Origin: Bdellovibrio sp. | Lineage (GTDB): Bacteria; Bdellovibrionota; Bdellovibrionia; Bdellovibrionales; Bdellovibrionaceae | Assembly: GCA_003176075.1 (NCBI GenBank) | Contig: PSRN01000170.1 | Location: 1 to 12,981 of the forward strand | Length of the DNA stretch: 12,981 bases | Direction: 5' to 3' | In this document: in pieces, positions 1 through 6,005 of the stretch | Layout: the number at the start of each line of letters is the position of its first letter | How positions within the stretch are numbered: position 1 is the first letter of the stretch | The notes under the pieces: model-generated | The model's input: only the letters and a program-made list of their open reading frames with translations | What the model was told of the DNA's origin: nothing | Databases searched by the model: none | Translations under genes and position numbers: made by a program

Positions 1-1207
1 CACGGGTGGATGGGGCCATGGAGTCGGACAAACCTGGCGGCGACCCCTGCGATCTTTGTTGCGGCAGAATCTCAGCGATTTGCGCGGCCAGGATCGTGGG
101 GCCTGGATACAGAACCGCCCGCTCGGCCGCGTTGCGCAGTTCACGGATATTGCCTGGCCACGAATATTCGCAAAGGAGGTCGACAACCCCCGGCTCGATC
201 CTTTTTTCTGGTTCCTTGAACTTGCGACAGAATTGAACGACGAAATATGAAAATAACGAAGCAATATCCTCGCTGCGGTCGCGCAAAGGGGGGACATGGA
301 TTCTGGCCACATTCAATCGATAGTAGAGGTCGGTGCGAAAAAGTCCTCTTTCGATGTCGGCTTCCAAATTTCTCGAGGTGGCGGCAATCAATCGAACGTC
401 CACCTTGCGAATTTGGTGGCTGCCAACCTTTTGGATCTCACCCGCCTCAAGAAAACGCAGCAGCTTGGTTTGGGCGGAAGGTGACAAATCGCCAATCTCA
501 TCCAAAAAAAGCGTTCCACGATCGGCCATCTCGATCTTTCCTATCTGGTCCGTGGTGGCGCCGGTAAAAGATCCTTTCTTGTGACCGAAAAGTTCGCTCT
601 CCAAAAGATTTTCAGGCAAGGCGGCGGAGTTGACTATGATAAAAGCCTTGTCGGCCCGGTTGGAGGACTTCCAGAGCAATTGCGCCACCACGTCTTTCCC
701 GACGCCCGTTTCCCCCGTGATCAGTACCCGAACATCCTTCTTGCCGTACTGTTCGATCAACCTGCGGAGTTGCAGCACGGCGGCCGACCGGCCGGTCAAC
801 TGAACGCCAGCCCCCTGGCGGGCGGTGAGGTCGTGCCACTGCTGCTGCAGTTTGGAATTTTCCAAACACCGTCGCAGGGTCAGCTTGAGTCGGTCAGCCG
901 AGACAGGTTTTTCAATGTAATCATAGGCGCCCAGCTTGATGGCGGCGGCGGCTTCACCGGCGGTGGCGGCTCCCGAAAGAATAATCGTCGGAATAAATTG
1001 CCTGGCCAACTCGGGCATCAGATCAAGGCTCGTGCCTTGTCCTTTAAAATGAATATCCAACAAAACCGCGTCGGGGTTTTCATTGCAAATCAATTGGGAG
1101 ATCTCCTTCAAATCTCCAGATTCGAGGATCTCATAGGGCTCGCTGGATAGAATCAAGCGAATGGATTGGCGGACACTGGACTCGTCGTCAGCAATCAGAA
1201 TTTTCAT
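1..1207 (-). CDS. NtrX-like sigma-54-dependent response regulator (partial, C-terminus beyond left edge)
   Basis: Cytoplasmic transcription activator that should receive phosphate from the kinase encoded just upstream and open sigma-54 promoters. The 402 visible residues show a receiver domain (about 1-118) with acidic pocket D7-D8, phospho-acceptor D51, S78 and K100 (in IEKP). An AAA+ domain follows, with Walker A GETGVGKD (165-172), the sigma-54 contact loop GSFTGA (212-217, the Ser variant of GAFTGA), Walker B LFLDE (D236, E237) and the FRTDLYYRL segment near 290-298. The WPGNIREL motif marks the end of the AAA+ domain. The DNA-binding Fis-type helix-turn-helix expected next lies outside the window. 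The receiver text (GAYDYIEKP, ADRLKLTLRRCLE) resembles NtrX most. The ATG overlaps the kinase TGA as ATGA, so translation is probably coupled. Family is certain; NtrX orthology is inference. Confidence 0.95.
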   Translation of the reverse strand, partial: MKILIADDESSVRQSIRLILSSEPYEILESGDLKEISQLICNENPDAVLLDIHFKGQGTSLDLMPELARQFIPTIILSGAATAGEAAAAIKLGAYDYIEKPVSADRLKLTLRRCLENSKLQQQWHDLTARQGAGVQLTGRSAAVLQLRRLIEQYGKKDVRVLITGETGVGKDVVAQLLWKSSNRADKAFIIVNSAALPENLLESELFGHKKGSFTGATTDQIGKIEMADRGTLFLDEIGDLSPSAQTKLLRFLEAGEIQKVGSHQIRKVDVRLIAATSRNLEADIERGLFRTDLYYRLNVARIHVPPLRDRSEDIASLFSYFVVQFCRKFKEPEKRIEPGVVDLLCEYSWPGNIRELRNAAERAVLYPGPTILAAQIAEILPQQRSQGSPPGLSDSMAPSTR

Positions 1208-2382
1208 CCGTTGGGCAGCTCCAGCTCAAAAGTCACTCCACGCGCCTTGCTGTTTTCCTTCAATTGCAAATCTCCCCCGTGGTCCAGGGCAATTTTCTTG
1301 GCCACCGTAAGGCCGATTCCGAAATTGGCATTCCCGGATTTCCCAGTCACGTAAAAATCAAAAATTCGATCCACCAGTTCAGTGGGAATGGCGTTCCCCT
1401 GATTGGTAAAGGAAATCCAAGTTCGCCCGGACTCTTGTCGCGCGCGCAGGACCGCTTGAATGGGGAGTCGTTCGGTCTGCGAAGGTGCCGAAGGCGACGA
1501 CTTGGCCTGTTCGGCGCTTCCGCAGACCGACGGGGCATTCGCTTCGGCGGCGTTTTTGAGGAGGTTGAAAAAAAGCTGATTCAAAAGATCGGCATCGAAG
1601 GGGATGACGTCCTGGCTGATTTTTTCGAGTCGACAGCTCAACTCGACACCGGGGTAGCTCGCCCTATACTGATCGACAAAGCGACGGCAGAATTCGCCGA
1701 CGGACGCGGGCGATCGTTTGACTTCAGGAAGTTTGGCGAATTTCAAGAAACTTTCCATCATCCGCTCGATCACGCCGACCTGCGTACGTAGCAGCGAAGC
1801 CCCTTCGGTCAAATACCGGCCAAAGGCCCCGCTGTCGAGGCCTAAAAATTTGCTTTCGATATCGGTGGCGACGAGTTTGATGGGAGTGACGGGAGCCCGC
1901 AGTTCATGGACCAGGACCCGCGCCAGGCGCTGCCAATTCTCAAGTGAGGTCAAGCGCTCCAGCCGATGGCTCTGCCGGCGGTTTTCCTCGACCAGTTGGG
2001 CGACCCGCCCAACAATGCTGCGGGCGACGAGGAAAGAGAATGAGCCGGAGGCCAACAACACCAGAACGGCGTTGCGCAGAGTCTGCATGATCATTTGGTG
2101 GACTAGACGCTCCCGCACCAGGCTGAGATCTTGATTGATAAGCTTGTCGTTGACCACCCGCTCGAACTCTTTGCGATATTCAGCCGTGCCGGCCGGATTG
2201 TGCTTGGCAATTTCTTTCAACAGCGCGAGGTGGGAGTCAACCAGATGGGATGAAGACGCTCGCTGTTGCATTTCGAAGGCCATTTCAATGCTGGTCTTCT
2301 CCGAAAAATAATGGGCGACAAACAAGGGTGTGACAACCATGGCGACGATCAAGAAAATTCTCAGCCAGATCTGAAGAATCAC
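1204..2382 (-). CDS. NtrY-like membrane sensor histidine kinase
   Basis: Inner-membrane kinase expected to phosphorylate the response regulator encoded immediately downstream. It has 392 residues from the chosen GTG start. Membrane segments lie at about 5-23 and 103-122, flanking a periplasmic sensor loop of roughly 80 residues. The HisKA region has phospho-acceptor H159 in VHELRAPVTPIK, followed by an ESFLKFAKLPE stretch; both are NtrY-like. The catalytic domain shows the N box (N273, NLLKNAAEA), a G1 region reading NQGNAIP in place of the usual D-x-G, an F box (FDFYVTGK) and a G2 box (GIGLTVAKKIA). A Ser/Ala/Pro-rich insertion of about 27 residues (282-308) separates the N and G1 boxes. The frame is open further upstream to 2508, but GTG at 2382 overlaps the preceding stop as GTGA, has GGGAG 8 bases upstream and puts the first membrane helix at the N-terminus. 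The sensed signal is unknown. Confidence 0.9.
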   Translation of the reverse strand: MILQIWLRIFLIVAMVVTPLFVAHYFSEKTSIEMAFEMQQRASSSHLVDSHLALLKEIAKHNPAGTAEYRKEFERVVNDKLINQDLSLVRERLVHQMIMQTLRNAVLVLLASGSFSFLVARSIVGRVAQLVEENRRQSHRLERLTSLENWQRLARVLVHELRAPVTPIKLVATDIESKFLGLDSGAFGRYLTEGASLLRTQVGVIERMMESFLKFAKLPEVKRSPASVGEFCRRFVDQYRASYPGVELSCRLEKISQDVIPFDADLLNQLFFNLLKNAAEANAPSVCGSAEQAKSSPSAPSQTERLPIQAVLRARQESGRTWISFTNQGNAIPTELVDRIFDFYVTGKSGNANFGIGLTVAKKIALDHGGDLQLKENSKARGVTFELELPNG

Positions 2383-2681
2383 TGGTGAATCTCCCGCGGA
2401 ATCTCCCGCTGAATTTCTTTTTCGATCAGGATTTTGTCGCTCGGCATTTCTTCCGCCAATTTCTTCCAGTCGATACCGATGATCGGGGGGGTGCGAATAC
2501 CTTCGCAATGGAGCTCATCGACAAAGTAAGGGCTGGCCAGATTCTCTTCGGTGGCCTTTGTTTCAGCCGAAGCCGCACTCAATGGGGCCGCATTCATTTG
2601 ATTTGCCCCCAGTATCGCAAGAGCGAAAACGGCAAACCTAAAAAACTTTCCTTGGATGTTCATAACGGACAAGTATCTCAT
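2379..2681 (-). CDS. small secreted protein leading the NtrYX-like operon
   Basis: Unrecognised 100-residue protein. A Sec-type signal peptide is visible: a basic start, hydrophobic core FAVFALAILGA and a likely cut after MNA near residue 31. The mature part is about 69 residues, with one cysteine (C59), a short PPIIGIDW motif and a charged C-terminal helix built of EI-x-R repeats (IEKEIQREIPREIHQ). The start is set by AAAGGA five bases upstream of the ATG. The stop overlaps the kinase GTG, so the gene is translationally tied to the kinase and regulator. That arrangement suggests a periplasmic partner, ligand or modulator of the kinase sensor loop, which is inference from context only. A lipoprotein is unlikely because no lipobox is seen. 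Confidence 0.8.
   Translation of the reverse strand: MRYLSVMNIQGKFFRFAVFALAILGANQMNAAPLSAASAETKATEENLASPYFVDELHCEGIRTPPIIGIDWKKLAEEMPSDKILIEKEIQREIPREIHQ
2387..2410 (-). repeat. 12-base tandem repeat (2 copies) at the end of the small secreted gene
   Basis: On the plus strand GAATCTCCCGCG (2387-2398) is followed by GAATCTCCCGCT (2399-2410), then a diverged third start GAATTT. On the coding strand each unit carries GGGAG. The repeat therefore encodes the EI-x-R repeats of the small secreted protein and also supplies the kinase ribosome-binding site, in duplicate. Confidence 0.75.
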
Positions 2682-2732
2682 AGCGTTCCTTTCATAAGGC
2701 TTCCCTTGGTGAGGTGTTCATCCGCCTAGCTA

Positions 2733-2748
2733 TCCAATTTCTGGGCCA
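2733..2748 (-). promoter_or_regulatory. weak sigma-54-like promoter for the NtrYX-like operon
   Basis: Read on the minus strand the site is TGGCCCAGAAATTGGA. It keeps the -24 TGGC and the TTG of the -12 element at correct spacing, but the -12 GC is GG, which is an important mismatch. Transcription would start near 2722, about 40 bases before the ATG. If real, the regulator may control its own operon. No better sigma-70 promoter was noticed here. Confidence 0.3.
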
Positions 2749-2778
2749 TCACGAGAGCATGTCATTTCAACTAGTTAG

Positions 2779-2790
2779 CTGAACGTTCAG
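2779..2790. promoter_or_regulatory. 12-base perfect palindrome, candidate activator site
   Basis: CTGAACGTTCAG is fully self-complementary. It lies about 57-68 bases upstream of the predicted leftward sigma-54-like start and about 210 bases upstream of the rightward start. A dimeric Fis-type DNA-binding domain would bind this kind of site; assignment to the neighbouring regulator is inference. Confidence 0.4.
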
Positions 2791-2831
2791 GAAACCATGA
2801 TGAAGTATTTCGTTGGAAATATCTTACAGGC

Positions 2832-2847
2832 GTGAGTTTTTTCTCAC
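2832..2847. promoter_or_regulatory. inverted repeat GTGAG-T6-CTCAC, candidate activator site
   Basis: Perfect 5-base arms flank six T residues. The site sits about 150-166 bases upstream of the rightward sigma-54 start (near 2998), inside the range usual for enhancer sites, and about 110-125 bases upstream of the leftward one. It could instead be a small hairpin. Confidence 0.35.
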
Positions 2848-2849
2848 AC

Positions 2850-2866
2850 TTAAGTCGGTTAAGTCG
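2850..2866 (+). repeat. short direct repeat TTAAGTCG x2
   Basis: TTAAGTCG occurs at 2850-2857 and 2859-2866, one base apart, directly after the GTGAG/CTCAC inverted repeat. It may be part of a binding site, but chance is possible at this length. Confidence 0.4.
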
Positions 2867-2930
2867 TCAGATTTAGACTGTCAATTTCATTCCCGTACGA
2901 ATGTTTGTTGTCGGTTGTTCAACTGGTATT

Positions 2931-2972
2931 CAAGTCAGAATCTTCACTCGCAAGTCATCCCGAGTCTTCACT
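2931..2972 (+). repeat. composite direct repeat CAAGTCA ... TCTTCACT x2 next to the sigma-54 promoter
   Basis: CAAGTCA lies at 2931-2937 and 2951-2957, and TCTTCACT at 2941-2948 and 2965-2972. The same two words therefore occur twice in the same order, ending at the first base of the -24 element. They could be binding sites for a second regulator or remnants of a small duplication. Confidence 0.45.
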
Positions 2973-2987
2973 GGCACTTGAATTGCG
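2972..2987 (+). promoter_or_regulatory. consensus sigma-54 (RpoN) promoter of the secreted four-cysteine gene
   Basis: TGGCACTTGAATTGCG matches the sigma-54 consensus: TGGCAC at -24, TTGC at -12 and GG-N10-GC spacing. Transcription would start near 2998, giving a leader of about 26 bases that contains the AGGAG ribosome-binding site (3010-3014) of the gene at 3024. A sigma-54 activator gene lies divergently next door, which makes this its likely local target. Confidence 0.75.
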
Positions 2988-3023
2988 CCGGCAATTTAGC
3001 GCAATAAATAGGAGAAATCTAAG

Positions 3024-3464
3024 ATGCAAAACCAAAAATTTAGAAAGATTCTTTTTTTGATGGTTCTTATTATGGTGACGCCGTTTCAAGTCTCTGCAGG
3101 TAAAGGGGTCAACCGGCAACATGTTCCACCCTGCCAATTTGAGTCTGATATCCCGAAAATTTTAGACGACGTTGTGAAGGTTGGCCGAAGGATCTCCCCA
3201 GAAAAGGATTGGAATTGTAAACTCATTGAAGCAGACGGTGACACGACAAAGCCTGGGTACTCGTCGTATAGCTGCGAATTGGGTGGAGGTCCTACTCTTT
3301 ACGGTCTTTTTTTCCCTGGAAAGGCGGAAACAGTTTCCTTTAAGAAGATGGCAGACGCTTATCGATACCAATGTCAAAAACAATTCGATACAAGATACTT
3401 GAATGACGTCTTCACCGACACCCAAGTTTTTCCTGCGCCCAGGCAGAAGCGCGGCCAAGGATGA
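3024..3464 (+). CDS. secreted four-cysteine protein, predicted sigma-54 target
   Basis: Unrecognised 146-residue protein. A Sec signal peptide is clear: basic N-terminus, hydrophobic core ILFLMVLIMVTPF and probable cleavage after VSA at residue 25. The mature part has four cysteines (37, 65, 84, 117), enough for two disulfides, and contains YSSYSCELGGG and a GLFFPGK turn. The start is supported by AGGAG nine bases upstream of the ATG. A consensus sigma-54 promoter ends 37 bases before the start. The gene is divergent from a sigma-54 two-component operon and convergent with the coiled-coil gene, whose stop is 13 bases away. It is more AT-rich than the flanking genes. Function unknown; a periplasmic or exported effector of the adjacent sensor circuit is inference. 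Confidence 0.8.
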   Translation: MQNQKFRKILFLMVLIMVTPFQVSAGKGVNRQHVPPCQFESDIPKILDDVVKVGRRISPEKDWNCKLIEADGDTTKPGYSSYSCELGGGPTLYGLFFPGKAETVSFKKMADAYRYQCQKQFDTRYLNDVFTDTQVFPAPRQKRGQG

Positions 3465-3477
3465 GGTCGCAATAATA

Positions 3478-4179
3478 CTATAATGTCGGAAGGGGTTGCC
3501 TATCCAACCGTTCTCGATCAAGCTCGAGCGCGTCGATGTAAGTTTCAGCAACCTTGATGCGCTCCTTGAGTCCCGCAATTGTAGCCACCGTGAGGTTCAA
3601 CCTGTATTCCCGGTCATCGAATTCCAACTCGGAAATGTGGCCTTTCCCGCGAAGCTCTTTACCGGTGTTTATGTAGAGTTCCAATACCCGGTGTTCTTCT
3701 TCGGCGACTTTCAGAGCCGCCTGATATCCACTCAGTCTGGCTTTTTGATGTTCCATCCGGGCGTCGATCAGATCCGGCAGAAGACTCTGCTTCGGGTTCC
3801 CCTGTTCCATCATCTGGAGTTTCGAAACTTTGGCTGACGCTAGAGCTTCAATTTGCTCGGCCCTGGACTTGACCTCTAGAAAAGTGGCGGTCAGGTGGCT
3901 GAGATGCGCGTTTTCCAGCGCGAAAGCCGAGACCCGTTTGTTTTTTGCCAGGATCTCCGCTCTCGTCATGTCCTTCTTGGCTTTTTCGGCCTTGACGTGA
4001 AACAGAGCGGCCCGCTCGGCCGCCTCTTCGGCTTCCGCGAGGGCTTGAAATTGATCCCCTTCGAAGATAAGGGAGGACAAATTCACGTGTTCCTGTTTCG
4101 CGGCCAGGGCTGGTTCAAAATGGCCTCTTGCCGGTTGAGAAACGACGGTCGTTAAGATGGATACAATTAAGAAATGCAT
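3478..4179 (-). CDS. periplasmic coiled-coil protein resembling a membrane-fusion-protein alpha-hairpin
   Basis: Protein of 233 residues with a short signal peptide (about 1-19, ending PARG). Nearly all the rest is predicted helical and rich in Ala, Glu, Lys and Leu. Two long helical stretches (about 42-125 and 140-225) are joined by a proline-bearing turn near 129-137. The segment LRGKGHISELEFDDREYRL (177-195) followed by a helix resembles the hairpin turn of HlyD/RND membrane fusion proteins (typical wording: KG-x-IS-x-x-E-x-D). The lipoyl half-motifs and beta-barrel domain of a complete adaptor are absent, and there is no cysteine. The start has an AGGGGGG-type site close upstream. It could be a stand-alone adaptor hairpin or an unrelated periplasmic coiled coil; it has no efflux or type I secretion gene beside it. 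Confidence 0.75.
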   Translation of the reverse strand: MHFLIVSILTTVVSQPARGHFEPALAAKQEHVNLSSLIFEGDQFQALAEAEEAAERAALFHVKAEKAKKDMTRAEILAKNKRVSAFALENAHLSHLTATFLEVKSRAEQIEALASAKVSKLQMMEQGNPKQSLLPDLIDARMEHQKARLSGYQAALKVAEEEHRVLELYINTGKELRGKGHISELEFDDREYRLNLTVATIAGLKERIKVAETYIDALELDRERLDRQPLPTL

Positions 4180-4313
4180 GGACCCCCCTCTGGCTTGTGG
4201 CGTCCTGATTGTAATTGAAAATATAAATGATGAAAGTTTTTAGGCGGCGCTCAACGAAAAGGTCAAAGGTGGGTCAGGGGTGGGCCGAGGTGATGAGCAT
4301 CATGTGAGCGAGA

Positions 4314-4388
4314 TGGTGCGAACGACAGGGATTGAACCTGTGACCCCTGCCGTGTGAAGGCAGTGCTCTACCGCTGAGCTACGTTCGC
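4314..4388 (-). tRNA. tRNA-Val, anticodon CAC, with encoded CCA
   Basis: The minus strand folds into a complete cloverleaf. The 7-base acceptor GCGAACG pairs perfectly with CGTTCGC. D stem is GCTC/GAGC, anticodon stem CTGCC/GGCAG with loop TTCACAC (anticodon CAC, reading GUG valine codons), variable loop GGGTC, and T stem ACAGG/CCTGT with loop TTCAATC. The discriminator is A and the CCA end is encoded at 4316-4314. It is transcribed divergently from recA. Confidence 0.95.
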
Positions 4389-4658
4389 AGCGGCCATGGA
4401 TGAAGCCGCCCACCTTAGATAAGGATTCCCGGTGAGTCCACTGGCTTTACCGATGAAACTTTGAGTCAGACGGAAGAAGAGCAGATGCGTCTGGTTTTCG
4501 GATCCCTATTGACCTGTAAATTATATGTAAGTAGTTTGGAGTAGGTTTGATAATTGAATCAGCTGCTGCTTGGATTGCAACTGTGTGGACGGCAACACCT
4601 CCACAGCGTGGGCGGCGCGGCCGCCACGGGCAAGAAACCCTCAAGGAAAGGATCAACA
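4389..4658. other. tRNA-Val / recA divergent intergenic region and recA leader
   Basis: No gene is supported in these 270 bases. A possible -35 (TTGACC, 4509-4514) lies upstream of a weak TAGTTT at 17-base spacing for recA. The frame is open upstream of recA to a TTG at 4554 but lacks a good ribosome site. No GAAC-N4-GTTC or TTAC-N3-GTAA type LexA box was seen. Two GC-rich stem-loops precede the recA ribosome site. Confidence 0.5.
4584..4627 (+). promoter_or_regulatory. recA: two stem-loops in the recA leader
   Basis: The first hairpin pairs TGTGGA (4584-4589) with TCCACA (4600-4605). The second pairs GTGGGCGGC (4608-4616, one bulged G) with GCCGCCAC (4620-4627) around a GCG loop. The second is very GC-rich and ends about 15 bases before the AAGGAAAGGA ribosome site. 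No U-run follows, so neither is a classical terminator. A role in translation or mRNA stability is inference. Confidence 0.45.
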
Positions 4659-6005
4659 ATGGCCACACCTTCTGAACACAGAACTGAACACCGGGCTGAA
4701 CATAAAGCTGAACACAGAACTGAAGCAAAACACGAGTCGAAAATTGACCCGAAAATCGACCTCAAATTGGATCCCAAACAACAGGCGGAGCGCTTGAAGG
4801 CCCTGGACTTGGCGGTTTCGACCATTGAAAAGCAATTCGGCAAGGGCTCGATCATGCGGTTGGGAGCTGAGGGCACGCTCAATAAAGACATCGAGGTCGT
4901 CAGCACCGGTTCCCTCGGTTTAGATATTGCGTTGGGGATCGGAGGACTTCCCAAGGGCCGTATCGTCGAGGTTTTTGGCCCCGAATCTTCCGGCAAGACA
5001 ACCATTGCACTTTCTGTTTGTGCGCAAGCGCAAAAGCAAGGCGGTGTCGTTGCCTTTGTGGACGCCGAACACGCGCTGGATGTGAACTATGCGCGCAAAT
5101 TGGGGGTGCACATTGAGGACCTTTTGATTTCTCAGCCAGACACTGGAGAACAGGCCCTTGAAATCACGGAAACCCTGGTTCGTTCGGGCGCTGTCGACGT
5201 TCTGGTGGTGGACTCGGTGGCGGCGCTGGTGCCGCGAGCGGAGATCGAAGGGGAGATGGGCGACAGCCACATGGGTTTGCAGGCGCGTCTGATGTCGCAA
5301 GCTCTGCGCAAGCTGACGGCCGCGATCAGCCGTTCGAAAACCTTGGTGATCTTCATCAACCAGATTCGCATGAAAATCGGTGTGATGTTTGGAAATCCGG
5401 AGACGACGACTGGCGGTAATGCGCTGAAGTTTTATTCCTCGGTGAGAATGGATGTCCGTCGGGTGGGCGCCATCAAGAATGGCGAAGACGTGACAGGAAA
5501 CCGAACGGCGGTGAAGATTGTAAAAAACAAAATGGCCCCTCCCTTTACCAAGGTGGAGTTTGATTTGATGTACAACGAAGGCATTTCGGCGGAAGGGGAT
5601 ATTCTGGATTTGGCCACCACCGCGAACCTGGTTGAAAAATCCGGAGCTTGGTTTAGCTACCAGGGTGAGCGCATGGGTCAGGGTCGGGATCAAGCCAAGC
5701 AATTTCTGCGAGAAAATCCCAAGGCCACGGCAGAACTGCGAACGAAGTTGCTTGCGGCCAACGGAATCGGTCAGTTGTTGATGACAAATCCCTCAGAGGT
5801 CGAAAAGACAGACGTCAAGGGTGCCAAGGACGCCAAGGATGCGAAGGATGGAAAGGATGCGAAGGATGGAAAGGATGCCAAAGACGCTGGCTCGAGAGAG
5901 GTGGCTTCAAGAGAAGTCGGCTCAAGAGAAGCCGCCGCAAAAGATGCGGTTTCGAAGGACGCGGCGTTGAAGGACGCAGGAACTCGAAAACCAGTTAAAC
6001 ACTGA
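4659..6005 (+). CDS. recA: recombinase RecA with repeat-built N- and C-terminal extensions
   Basis: DNA strand-exchange ATPase and co-protease of the SOS response, acting on single-stranded DNA in the cytoplasm. It has 448 residues, against about 350 in typical RecA. The core is canonical: EKQFGKGSIM, Walker A GPESSGKT (107-114), catalytic E137 in DAEHALD, Walker B LVVDSVAAL, and the L2 loop FGNPETTTGG. Numbering is shifted by +41 from E. coli RecA. ATG 4659 has AAGGAAAGGA about seven bases upstream; an in-frame TTG at 4554 lacks one. The extra N-terminus is a TEHR/AEHK tetrapeptide repeat (about 6-21) followed by a KID-P-KID-L-KLD-P motif (28-39). The last 60 or so residues are AKD/GKD repeats, then SRE(V/A) repeats, ending basic (RKPVKH). 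The usual tail is acidic, so this mixed-charge tail is unusual. Confidence 0.97.
   Translation: MATPSEHRTEHRAEHKAEHRTEAKHESKIDPKIDLKLDPKQQAERLKALDLAVSTIEKQFGKGSIMRLGAEGTLNKDIEVVSTGSLGLDIALGIGGLPKGRIVEVFGPESSGKTTIALSVCAQAQKQGGVVAFVDAEHALDVNYARKLGVHIEDLLISQPDTGEQALEITETLVRSGAVDVLVVDSVAALVPRAEIEGEMGDSHMGLQARLMSQALRKLTAAISRSKTLVIFINQIRMKIGVMFGNPETTTGGNALKFYSSVRMDVRRVGAIKNGEDVTGNRTAVKIVKNKMAPPFTKVEFDLMYNEGISAEGDILDLATTANLVEKSGAWFSYQGERMGQGRDQAKQFLRENPKATAELRTKLLAANGIGQLLMTNPSEVEKTDVKGAKDAKDAKDGKDAKDGKDAKDAGSREVASREVGSREAAAKDAVSKDAALKDAGTRKPVKH
4672..4719 (+). repeat. recA: 12-base tandem repeat (4 copies) in the recA 5' end
   Basis: Units starting CTGAACA occur at 4672, 4684, 4696 and 4708: CTGAACACAGAA, CTGAACACCGGG, CTGAACATAAAG and CTGAACACAGAA again. 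The first and fourth are identical. Each encodes one E-H-(R/K)-(T/A) tetrapeptide step, which points to expansion by slippage or unequal crossing-over. Confidence 0.85.
5823..5888 (+). repeat. recA: 9/18-base tandem repeat encoding the (A/G)KD tail of RecA
   Basis: About seven copies of a GCC-AAG-GAT-like unit. An exact 18-base unit (GCGAAGGATGGAAAGGAT) occurs at 5841-5858 and again at 5859-5876. It encodes A-K-D and G-K-D steps. Imperfect SRE(V/A) repeats follow at the protein level (about 5890-5936). Confidence 0.85.

Larger units (their letters stand above)
2682..3023. promoter_or_regulatory. divergent control region between the NtrYX-like operon and a secreted-protein gene
   Basis: No gene is seen in these 342 AT-rich bases. 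They separate the minus-strand operon starting at 2681 from the plus-strand gene at 3024. They contain a consensus sigma-54 promoter facing right, a weaker sigma-54-like element facing left, two palindromes and short direct repeats, each listed separately. Such a layout is typical of an enhancer-dependent shared control region. Confidence 0.7.

Noticed and set aside
581..1150. 189-codon plus-strand open frame
   Set aside because: It lies antisense to the receiver and AAA+ domains of the response regulator, which have all expected motifs, so it is a shadow frame.
2383..2508. Longer kinase start at 2508
   Set aside because: It would add 42 polar residues before the first membrane helix and overlap the small secreted gene heavily. 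GTG 2382 has a ribosome site and a GTGA overlap.
4197..4212. Sigma-54-like TGGCGTCCTGATTGTA on the plus strand
   Set aside because: The -12 GC is GT, and no plus-strand gene starts within about 450 bases, so it is probably chance.
4554..4658. TTG start giving RecA 35 extra residues
   Set aside because: No well-spaced ribosome site and the segment forms hairpins in the leader. ATG 4659 has a strong AAGGAAAGGA.
4447..4728. 93-codon minus-strand open frame over the recA start
   Set aside because: Its Cys/Val/Gln repeats are the antisense of the recA N-terminal repeat, and there is no ribosome site.
4920..5702. 260-codon minus-strand open frame inside recA
   Set aside because: Antisense to the conserved RecA core; composition is that of a shadow frame.
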